This document shows positions 13,001-25,000 of a DNA stretch of 64,000 nucleotides, one piece after another (position 1 is the stretch's first letter; every line of letters begins with the position of its first letter). The stretch spans positions 20,116,609-20,180,608 of the forward strand of contig CM041084.1 of the NCBI GenBank assembly GCA_023079485.1, given 5' to 3'. A program made the translations under genes and the position numbers. The notes under the pieces are model-generated. The model saw only the letters and a program-made list of their open reading frames with translations. It had not been told where the DNA came from and made no database searches. The DNA is from Archilochus colubris (Eukaryota > Chordata > Aves > Apodiformes > Trochilidae).

Positions 13001-16000
13001 AGGCTTCCCGTTTTGACCAGCCAAGCTGCTGCAAATATAATCTTCCTCTAGTGTCACTTTAACAGAGTCAACTCTCTTTCCCTCCCATGTTTCTCCCATC
13101 TTTATAATACCTAGGTATGATCAGGTCTCATAGCTTATCACAGAATCACAGAATCACAGAATTGGCTGGGTTGGAAGGGACCTCAGAGATCACCAAGTCC
13201 AACCCTTGATCCACTCCCACTGCAGTTCCCAGCCCATGGCACTGAGTGCCACATCCAGTCTCTTTTTAAATATCTCCAGGGACGGAGAATCCACTACTTC
13301 CCTGGGCAGCCCATTCCAATGCCTGATCACCCTCTCCATAAAGAAATTCTTTCTAATATCCAACCTAAACCTCCCCTGGCACAACTTAAGACCGTGCCCT
13401 CTTGTCTTGCTGAGAGTTGTCTGGGAAAAGAGCCCAACCCCCCCCTGGCTCCAACCTCCTTTCAGGGAGTTGGAGAGAGTGATGAGGTCTCCCCTGAGCC
13501 TCCTCTTCTCCAGCCTGAACACCCCCAGCTCCCTCAGCCTCTCCTCATAGGATCTGTGCTTGATCCCTTCACCAGCCCACTTGCCTCCTCTGGACCTGCT
13601 CCAGCACCTCAATCTTCTTCCTGAGCTGAGGGGCCCAGAACTGGACACAGGACTCAAGCTGTGGCCTCACCAGAGCTGAGCACAGGGGCAGAATCCCTTC
13701 CCTGGACCTGCTGGCCACACTGTTCCTGATCCAGCCCAGGATGCCATTGGCCTTCTTGGCCACCTGGGCACACTGCTGGCTCATGTTCAGCTTTCTGGCA
13801 ATTCAGACTCCCAGGTCCCTTTCTGCCACTCTGTGCCCAGCCTGGAGCTCCCCATGGGGTTGTTGTGGCCAAAGTGCAGGACCCGGCACTTGGAATGTTG
13901 AACCTTGAGGTGACATCCCAGGGAATGCTGTCCTCAAACAAGCACTGGGACCAAAACTTCATTTGGTGGCCTCACCAAATGGCGGCTTCACTTTCATGGG
14001 TGCTGGAAATGCATCATACTATCCTTACTATGTCTCCTCCAACAAGAAGGGTTCAGATTTTTTTTCCCAGTCACTTGCAAATAAGCTGTTTCACACTCTC
14101 TCAGACACACACTGGGTGGCATTTGTTCCATGTCACATGCTGGACTTCTGTATAAACATCCATGCACTTCTTTATTCTTCTTCATGTTCCTCTCTAAAGT
14201 TCTCCTTTGTGAGTGATGCCAACAGAAGCTCAGCTGCTATGACAATATTCATCTCATTGTACCCCTTCTTCCTTTGTTTTATCATGGGACTGTGACTTGC
14301 TTGGCACAAAGATAAACTTTTGTTCTTTCTGTTCCACACTTACTGCATCTGAGTAGTGACGCAGACAAGATTTTCTAGGCACTGGAATACATGATGTTCT
14401 CATCTTGGTGGACAAGTGTAACCTGATACTGGTATTAAAATGCTTTCAAAGGCTTCTTTAGTTAGTCCTGTTTTACTCCCCTGAAAAGAATGCTTTCAAA
14501 ACAGTCTTTTGCCATGAATGTGGCATTTGGGAAGCCCGGTTTCCTTCAGGATTATTTTGCCTTTCAGAAACATCCACTTTTACAAAAACAGTGCAGCACA
14601 GTCAGCTCAGGAAAGGTCTTGAGAGAAGGCATTAAACCATTAAACAATCTCTTTCCAAAGAGTAGGTGAAAACAAAATTGGTTTCCTTTACAGCCTTAAT
14701 TCTTTCAGATGTCTTAATGTCTCATCAAGAGGTTCCACCTTTACTAAGAATATCATTTGAAAGAGTAAAAGTTGCATGTTGTTCATGAAGGAACAAGAAA
14801 TCATTCTTTCAGGAATGTGAGGACAAGTTGCAGTGGAGTTGGCTAGGATACAAAACTAAAGCAAAACAGCTATTTTATGATTGCCACGGAAAGACTGATG
14901 TTACACTGCAGCTGAAAGCAGCTTAGTGCACCCTCAATGAAGGACAAGAAGAGAAGAACTTAAGAGTGTTGGTTGATGAGAAGCTCAGTATGAAGCAGCA
15001 ATCATAGCACCTTTCCAGTGCCTGACTACTCTTTCAGTAAAGAAATTCTTCCCAATATCTAGTCTTAATCTCCCTTGGTGCAACTTCAGGCCCCTTTCTC
15101 TAGTCCTATGGTTATTCACTTGGGAAAAGCCAACCATATCCTGGACTGCATTAAAAGAAGCAGGACCAACAGGCAGAGGAAAGTGATTTTCTCCCTCTAT
15201 TCAACTCTTGGTTCACTTCACCTGGAGTACTGTCCAGTTATGGAGCCCCCAACACAGGAAGGACATGGGGAATCCAGAGGAGGGCCACAAAGATGATCGG
15301 GGGGATGGAGCACCTCTCCTAAGAAGACAGGCTGAGAAAGCTGGGGTTGTTCAGCCTGTAGAAGAGAAGGCTCTTGGATAGACCTTATAGCAGTCTTCCA
15401 GTACTTGAAGGGGACCTACAGGAAAAACCGGGGAGGGACTTTTTATAATGACTTATAGTGATAGGACAAGGGGGAATGGGTTGAAACAAGAGATGGTGGA
15501 TTTAGATTAGACACCAGGAAGAAATTCGTTGCTGTGAGGGTGGAGAGACACGAGTGCCCAGTGAAGTTGTGGATGCACCCTCCCTGGAAGTGTTCAAGGC
15601 CAGGCTGGATGGGGCTTTGAGCAGCCTGGTCTAGTGGGAGGTATCCAAGCCTGTGCAGAGGGGTTGGAACTGGGTGATCTTTAGGGACCCTTCCACACCA
15701 AGCCATTCTGCGATTTTATGATAAACTAACATTTATCTGGCACTGTAAGCACACATGGATTCAGTTCCTGAAAAGAAACATACATAGAAGTGAACATGTG
15801 ACTGCCATCAAAAAGCAGTAACTGATCCTACATGCAAACTCATGGTTGCATCTCCTCTAATGAACACACAGTATCTGTAGCCTAACTTGCCTTGCAAAGA
15901 CTGTGCTCAGAAACCAAGTACATAAATACTGTATTTAATTTGAGGCATATCTGAATCCATACACTGGACAGCTTCCTTTTTCCGAAGAAACACAAGCAAC

Positions 16001-19000
16001 ATGACTTGAAAAATGGTATTGGTATTGAAATACTTGAAAAGTACTTGAAAATATGGTATTTTTTAAATCTAACTCCTCTGTACCCTGTGATCAGGACAAT
16101 GTTTTATTTTTTTAAAAGAGGCTTCTTCTTTTATTAATAGGTAAGACATATTCAAAACTTTCTTCATATAAACATATATATGTTATTGTAAAAAAATACT
16201 CACGGTACCCAAGCTGAGAAAGAACAAAGCTGTACTCTTCAACATTATGAATGCTTGCCAGATCCCCATCCTCTTTTCTACAAGATGTTAAGGCATCTTT
16301 CCATATTTTGGGGTCCCTGTGAATTATGTAACAGTGACCAGCATATGACATCCATTGAGCGGGACATCTAATAGGTACATTAGTCTCTGAAAAGAAGATT
16401 ACCAGGAAGAGTTACAGAATTCTATTCTTAACTAAAGATCAAAAATCACATAAGAAGATATTTAACAAACAAATTAAATATATAATTTCTTCACGAACAA
16501 GCTGAAAAACATGTGCAGGAATAATAATCTGCATGCATAATTAAAAGCTGAAATTTCTAGATTTTTTTTTAAATAACAGTACTGTTGTGAATAAGTTCTT
16601 GCATCTTATGAGAAGACAGAATTAAAAATCACCATGAAACACAGTTTTGATTTTTATATGCATACATATATACTAAAAGGAAAGGTCTGCAGAGCTGTGA
16701 TTTATCATTTTTTTACACCTATGTCAGTATGTCTCTTCTTCCTCCACACTGCATAGCTATATGTTAAGAACCTGGGCATACAAAACATATTTATGAAGTT
16801 AATTTTTTTCTCCAGACCCTAGACATTCTGTGGATTTGCCCCATTTCCTAGACTAGCAAATTAAAAATAACTGGTTCTACAGAGTGACAATAGAACCCAG
16901 ATAAGAATGGAGCTTTTAGGAATCGTTTCTTTTAAAGCTTCATTGAGAAAATTATGCTGTCAAAGGAAATTATTTGTGCTTAAAACTTGCTTTTAAAAGT
17001 TCAACAGAACAGTACCAGAATACTGACATCAATCACGTTGTTGTTCAGCAAACAACTCAGCCTTGTCAGGAGTGCCACTCAAACTTATAATAAACAAAAC
17101 ACTGCCACTGTAAAAACAAATTATAATTCTTGCAGCACTTTATAATCAACAGATGGGTTTAGCAAATACCCATATACTGAGCAGGACAAGGACAGCAGGT
17201 TTGCAGAAATTCTCTTGGCAAAAAAATGCAACTTGTTTATATGAGGGCAGGAGAAGTAAGTAGTGTGTTTGTGTATTACTGGGGGGTATATTCTGTGGAA
17301 ATACTTAAGTAGGCATCCAAAGTCAAGACGAGTCAGGATCAGGTTGCAAGCGTACACTCTGTTTCAACTGGAATATGCTGATGACTAGTGTCACAGCACA
17401 GATTTCTTGCACAGCTATAAACATGGTCTGCTGTTTGCAGACATGCCTCAAAAAAGTGCTAGCATATTCTCAGAGTTTAAGTAAAACTGAATTTTGTCAC
17501 CACAGAGCAAGGCTCGATCCTGCCACAGGAGATGAAGAACTGGAATGGAGAGTGGGGGAAGCCCAGAAAAACACACTGAATGCATGTGGTCGTGGTGGGA
17601 GAAACAAATGGCAAATGCTATTGTAGAGATTAATCTGATGCTTCAGACGGCTTCCTAATTTGACCTATGCCTGGTCTCAGCTCTGAGCATGTGAATCTTA
17701 AAGTGCCTTGCTATAACAGTCAGAGAACTGCTTTGAAATTGTTTGCAAACTTGTCTGAACACAGAAGGACTTGTGGGTGATGTGAAGGCTGAAAGCCATC
17801 TTGGGCACAGTGAAACCACACATGTACAGGACAACCAGGTGATCAGGCCAAGCCAGCACAGGCTCCGGAGAAACAGGTCCTGCTTGACAAAACTGATTTC
17901 CTTCTATGGACAAAAAAGACAACAGAATGCTTTGGATCCATTCTGGTATCAGAAGCAGTGTGGCCAGCAGGAGAAGGGAGGTGATCGTATCATCCCCCTA
18001 TACTTGGCACTGGTGAGGCCACACCTCAAATACTGTGTTCAGTTCTGGGCACCTCACTACAGCAAAGACATCAAGGTGCTGGAGCACATCCAATGAAGGG
18101 CAACAAATTGGTGAGGGTCTAGAGAACAAGTCTTACAAGGAGTTACTGTGGGAACTAAGGAAGTTTAGCCTGGAGAAAATGAGGCTGAGAGGAGACCTTC
18201 TTGCTCTCTACAACTACCTGAAAGGAGGCTGTAGTGCGATGGGTGTTGGTCTCTTCTCCCAAGGAGTAAGAGATAGGACAACAGGAAATGGCCTCAAGTT
18301 CTGCCAGGGGAGGTTTAGATTGGATGTTGAAAAAATTTGTTCACTTTAGGAAAAATTTCTTCACCAAAAGGGTTGTCATGCTTTGAAACAGGCTGCCCAA
18401 GGAAGTGGTGGAGTCACCATCCCTGGAAAGATTTAAAAGACATGTAAATGTGGCACTCAGGGACATAGCTTAGTGGTAGACTTGGCAGTGTTAGGTTAAG
18501 AGTTGGTCTTGATGATCTTTTGCAACCTGCATGGTTATACAAAGCTATGATTCTAAAACCAGTAACACCAAGGACTTTGTTGCAGGCGGCAAAACAATAC
18601 AAAAAAAAAGTTGACTGCCTGGTTTCTTGGTGCAAGTCCTACTGCATGACATAGCTGGGGATTTCTCAGTAAGATAAAGTCTCGAGTTCTTAATTTCCAG
18701 TACTCAGCAAAATAAACTCTGAGCTTCCCTATTCTCCTTTTAAAGAAAATACAGGACAACAGAAGGCCATACAATCTACTTTTCATCTGAATAGAAACAC
18801 ATATACAGCATGAATTTGATTTCAATGAAGCACAAGAAGAAAGGGAAATCACATCAATGTATAAAAAACATTATCCAAACATCAAGCTTATGAATTTATG
18901 GTAGTAAACATCAAGATACAGAAACGAAATTAGTAAGCATAGAATAGTCATTCCTCACAGAACGCAATTGCTTTTGTCAGCTATAAACTTGGCTTCCTGG

Positions 19001-22000
19001 AATCTGAAGATCTTATGGTGATTGACTCAAGTCTCTAAAAGGCTGAAAGCACTACCTGAAGTTTGTTGCATGACTCAGCCATCCAGACTGGTCCCTCACA
19101 GTCCCATTCTCTGTGGTCTGTCAACAGGGACCTCACAAAGCAGTCACAACAGTGGCACTAATATTATTTAATCTAATGTTTTATGCAACATTTGTAAACT
19201 TAATACTGAAATATCACTGCACTTTGTTGGATTGGAATGAAATCTATTTTGGAAATCACTTGGTGGAGGTAGACAGGCAGCCAGCCTTTTCTTAGAAAGT
19301 TAAGTTAAAAAATAAACAAGTTTTGGAGGTGAAATTAAGAGGTGCCTATTAATTCACTTTGCTGTAATACAGGGCAAATGCTTTCAAGACCTCAGATTCT
19401 AGATCAGGTAGATGCATGCAGTAATATGGCCCCCTGCTGGAAAAACAGTTCTGCTAGGAAAAAAGGAAAAAATATAACCAAAAAACCACTGTACAGTTGG
19501 CTTCATTAAAATCTTAATCTGCAACAAAAATAAAAGGTCTGAATAGATTTTTCTCCACTTTGTTTTGGATAGAAACACAATTATATTCTGTTGTATGGTA
19601 TCGTTTTTTGCATTCTGCCTCAATAGACTTAACTGTAGCTTCTAGGGTTAAAATTTCAAAGGATTGCCTTTGTTTAGTAGTAAGTGCACAATTAAGGGAA
19701 TGTATGAATTTGCAGTTAATTTATTTCTTGACTCAGGAGACTTAGTCAGGAAAACATCATCTGCCATGAGTTTTCCTTAACATCATTAAAAGCTGAGGGC
19801 ATTTAACACCTTGCATGATCGCATGCTTATTCCTTTTATGGCTTCTGCTCACAGGGACATTTTGGAAAATATTTTATGAAGTGAAACACAGCCAGATTAT
19901 GCTCAGTCTGTCACCATGTTACTCAGCAATTTACTTTACATTTGAAATTTTTGTCATTTCTCTTCTTTCTCCAAATTACTGGTAAGCAGGAGTAGATCAG
20001 AATCAAAAGCTTAATGCATAAGAGATGAAATAAACTGAAATAAAATCTGAATGACACAGCAGGCAGTATTTATAGGCATCAGTGTTTAAGAACTGCTATA
20101 TGAACCCTGAAAAGCTGAGTGGTAGCCAATTGAAAAATGTTGACAAATTATATAATGTATCTGTCTATCAGCTGTGTACAAATACTAACAAAACTTTACA
20201 TCTTAATCTGGAAAATAATTAAAATATGCAGCTCAGCTGCATGTTTTCTCAGCTAAGGAAAAAAATTTACTTGATTTTAACACTGAAGTATTAATTTAAG
20301 TATTAAATACGGATTTCAATCATTAATGAGACATTGACTCATTCTTGCTTCTTTCCTTTCCTTTCCTTTCCTTTCCTTTCCTTTCCTTTCCTTTCCTTTC
20401 CTTTCCTTTCCTTTCCTTTCCTTTCCTTTCCTTTCCTTTCCTTTCCCTTCCCTTTCCCTTTCCTTCCCTTTTCTTCCCTTTCTTTTCCAGAAAAAACCAA
20501 AACAAATTATGCAGAAACTGCTGTCATAAACGGTTTTGACTGGACTGGTCACCAACTGTCCAAAGAAGGAAAAAAAATTTAAAACATGTTTTTTAAGACA
20601 AATACCAAACACTGAGTTTACAAAACACCAGGTTCCCAATAATGCATATTAAGAAATGGCCTGGAAATTCCATAATGGTTTAGCTTTTTTCTTTTACGAC
20701 CTGTACAAAATAATGTCAATGGATTTAGGAGACACCTGTATGTCCTGGAAAGAGAAAGAAATTTGGAAGGAACAAGAAGGAGTGATGAAAAAAAGGAGTA
20801 AGTTACAAGGCTTTCGTAGTACACAGAGAGATAATACTGAAATGGGTCTAATAAGAACTCTGATAAATACATCATTTTTAAAAAATATTAAATTGTTTCT
20901 CTTTTTATTTTATGAACAAAATCTGACAGTTGTGCTTGGAAGTTTCTTATACTGAAGAAAGATTGCTATCCGGGAAGAAGGGAGGCCAAAACAAAAAGGC
21001 AGTATACACTGTTCACTGTTACAGGGAACCTTGGTCAAGCCACAGCATGAAGAGACTTTTGATTGGTTTTACCATGGGCAATGACAAATACCTATTAGAA
21101 TTATAGAAAAAAAAAACCAAAACAAAAAAAACTCCAGTAATTAATAATTTATAGGGGGGTTATTACCAAACCTACCTGTTGGAATAATGAAAGATTCTAA
21201 AGTAGCATTTCCTCTTTTACAAATATAGCCAAGTTTCTGATTGCATTCCCGATTCTCCCACTTAGCACCTTTGGCAGGATTTAATGCTGCACAGATTTTT
21301 CCAGGTTCTGGAGAAGGATGTCCTTAAAAAAAAAATACCAAAACAAAAATACAAAACACCAAAACAAAACCTCAACAACAATAACTAAATGTAAGCACAT
21401 CATGGCTCTCACATTCTAATGTTTTCTGTGCTTAAATTATAAGATATACTAACATCCAAACAATTGTGGTTTTCCACAGTTCTTTGGACTGAACAGGGCA
21501 GTTCATTGCCATAAGAGATGTTTTTTCACAGCAACTACAAGTTTAGCTATTTGTTCAGTTTATAATTTAACACCCTCTTCACAGGTTCAAAGTCTTGATT
21601 GAAAGTGTTACAGTGCACCTATTTTGTTCAGATTTTTTTCCTTTCTAAAGGAAGAATGTCTAAACATCAGAGCACAGTCTTCAGGTGAAAAAAATAACTG
21701 TTCAGTAAGCTACCCAAATTTTGTCCTTAGCAGAACAGTAAAGGCATGAAAATAATATGTAATTGTTTCAGTAATGGGAACTTCTTGTCCACTTGTCTAA
21801 ACAATACGACAATAGCAGGATATCTGGATATTTTCAGTTGAAGCTTAGCATTAGCATTAATATGAACATCTAGAAGAAAAGTAGAACCTGTAGAAGCTGC
21901 AGAACAGAACACATTTCTGCAATAAACCAGATTAACTTTTCAGGATCTGGTCATGGATTTTTATGGATTTTCTGGTAACTCAACATTAATTTTCTTTTAT

Positions 22001-25000
22001 TTCTGAACACGTCACTATACTACATAACAATCAAGTGTCAGCACTGCTCAACAATAAACACAGCAAAACTATGTATGCAGAATTGTTTAGTGTGCAGGAC
22101 TGGTCACTGAAAATTTTCTTTTATAAGTATGATTTCATTACTTTTAGATTACAGTTACTCTTGTATTTGCAGTCATGTCATATCTTCCTCCCATAGGAGA
22201 AAAAGATATGTGTACTTCAAAACCACAAATTTAAATTGGTTTAATGTACAAAAAAAAAGTTCAGCTGAGTTCAGCTGCTGGCAGTTAACTCTCCCAAATG
22301 CCTAACAGGATAATTTTAGTTTAAATGTTGATAAATTAGTTCCAGTATTTTTCTGTTGTTTAGGTAGGGTTAGTGACATGAAAGAATATGAAGCTTCCAC
22401 AAATTCTTTTAAAATATACAAGTGAAATAAGAGCCAGCTCATGAACAACCAGGACAATGAGAATGAAACAGAGGTAGGAGGACCAAAGTAAAGTCAGGAA
22501 GGAGATAGCACACTTACAAAATAGATTATATGGACTTAAGAGTATTACCTTTGAATGAAATTAAAAAAACATAAGGAGTTAAAGATAAAGAGAGCCCAGT
22601 TTGATTTCTCCAAAACCCATCTAACTCTTCAAGGGACAACTGAAAGTTGTCTGCAGTTTTAACAACCATGAACAGCTTCCCTTGCCACATTGGCTCCACC
22701 TCACAATCAGTTTTCCTCTACTCTTCATTACTTGCAGATCCTTATCAGTGCACTTGGATGACAGACCTATAAATAATTTCACAGCAACTTGGAGTTTGGC
22801 CCACTTGTTTGCCTTGTGTTCTCACTCCATTAGACAGCTATTAATAAAGCAGTTCACTTCAGTCTTCAAAGCTTACCTACTCATAAAGTTTTTCCACATA
22901 AAATCTGGTTTTGGCACTATCTACACAAGGAAACCACTGGATGGTATGATGGGGCATACATTTATAAAATTAAGATTAAATACATAAAACATGCTCTATG
23001 AAGATAAAGAAGGTACATTTAATTTAAGATAAATTTACACTGCTCTGGTAATTTCAGACATCTACTTTACATTAGTCTCCAAAGGTTTCCTGAAGCCTTT
23101 GCCTTATCCATTGCAAAGAAGCATGGGTCCTGTGATACCATAACACAGGCAATGTGAGTAGGAAACTGGAAGAACACCTCTTCTTCACCAGGTATACAGA
23201 TGGGATAGGAGGACAGCTTTTTAGTAACGGCACCTGAGTTCAACATTACAAGTACAGCTGTGAAGCAGCTAAGTCTGCTTTAAAGTAGACTAACCTAACA
23301 TGTTCCTTTGATATGTGCTACTGCCACAGGTAGGCTAATCCCAAACAAAAGTGAAAATCCAACCTTTAAGCAAAAAAAAAAAAAAAAAACCAACAAAACA
23401 AAACTACACTAAACATACACTGACCAGTTGAATCTCACAAATGAAGATATCTATAGCATCAGACTTATTCTGTATTCATACAGAAATAAAGTAAAGAAGA
23501 TATACAAATTAATTGTAAGTAGACTATTTTTTAAAGTTTCCTCTGGATTTTGGAGCTACAGTTTCCATTGTGAAAAATAAACTAAGCCCGGTGTGTATCC
23601 ATAGCTTGAATTACTCACAGTCTTCACAGCCACACCTGGAATCCTCCAACATTAAAACAAGATAAATAATTGCATGAGAATAGAGAACTAGAGAAGAAAT
23701 ATGTTACAAAATGATAAATTTTTGCCTTTTAAACCAAGTCGCAACAAATTTAACCTTACCTGGAACCCAATTTAAGTATCGAAAAGGAGCACCACCAACC
23801 CATTGCCATCCACTGTTGAAATTCAAACTGTTGAGGCCAAACCAGAGAGCAGAACTCAGTCTTCCAGTCAAACCTAGGTAACAGAGACAAGGTTCTGGAA
23901 CTGCACAGCAAGAGGAAACACCTTCATCTGAGAGATGAATTCTAGCTAAAATTGTCTGCTTCTTCTTTTTCCTATTACAAGTTTGAACAACTTTCAACCT
24001 TTTAGTGAAGGTGGCTACACTAAATCTGCAGTATGTCCTCTACATGAGGATGCTTAGTGTGTTAGTTTTAGCGTTTTCACATTTTTAGGTGTACAGAATT
24101 TTATTGTAATAGAAAACAAAATTACACTTCTGAATGCTGTTTGTAAACCAGTTATAATAAATATGAAGCAAGTATTTTTTTCAAGAACTATAGGATATTA
24201 AATTTATAAAGTTGCACAAAAGGTCACATAACTAAAAATCTGTTTTATAAAACGAAAAGTTAATGCTTCCTTATTGTGTATAGTCTCTTCCAATAAAATT
24301 AACAAATGTGAGTTTCAAATTTACAAATTACTATAAAGTAAAGAAAAAGAAACCTGTTTGCATTTTATTAAACTACATTAAAATGCCACAAATCCGAACA
24401 TCATCTTTTTAACAGCACATCTTTCAGTACATTTTTCAGATCCATTTGATTTCACCTCTGTAGTCAGCGGTAAGTCAGGCTTCTAAAATGAGTTCCAAAT
24501 TAATCCTCCAGTTCTGAAAAGAACCTAGAAATGCTTAAGTATGGTGCTGCTGAATCCTGTAGCATTATTTACAGTCTTTATTAAACTGTTCTCTATCTCT
24601 GCCTTTCATATAAGACTTAGAAGTCCAGCCAGATGACTGCTGATTTTTTTTATTTAAACACATTTTCTGCATAGCCCACAGAAAATCACTGGCAATGTAC
24701 ATTATTTATTTCTGCTTGTCCTGTTATCATCATGCCAGCACGCATTTTGTGCTATGCATTTTATTTTTCTTTGATGCCAAGATTATGGGCAGCATTTGAA
24801 GCGTGGCAAGGTTAAAAGGAGGGGTAGTTAAGCACTGGAAAGGACTGGAATGTCATACCAGAGCCTGATTTGGCACCAACATATGAATGTGTTCCAGCAC
24901 TTCTTCTACACAAACAAGTTGTTATTAAGAGAATCAAGAACTGATCATGACAGAAAATCCTGGTTTTGCCAGGAGAGCTGTAGAATGAAAAACTGATTTT

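Larger units (their letters stand above)
11519..16203 (-). other. MRC1 intron 7 (4.7 kb)
   Basis: Large intron containing one long reverse-oriented CR1 (13137-13962) and a composite CR1 locus (14940-15722). The sequence between them is not assigned; two AATAAA- or ATAAAC-bearing stretches near 12210 and 14310 recalled LTR ends but lack support. Confidence 0.7.
16387..21175 (-). other. MRC1 intron 6 (4.8 kb)
   Basis: Contains a CR1 copy (17765-18557) and the CTTTC array (20346-20490). The remaining sequence, including 18560-20340, is AT-rich and unassigned. Confidence 0.7.

Noticed and set aside
13190..13657. 155-codon minus-strand frame
   Set aside because: It is the decayed 3' coding part and tail of the CR1 element at 13137-13962, not a host gene.
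12100..14400. AATAAA/ATAAAC-bearing stretches near 12210 and 14310 resembling LTR ends
   Set aside because: No matching second LTR, no TG…CA borders and no internal retroviral sequence could be found.
20316..20639. Long frames on both strands with [12 protein letters not shown] or [10 protein letters not shown] repeats
   Set aside because: They are produced by the CTTTC array alone; periodicity of five keeps all frames open. No flanking splice signals or homology.
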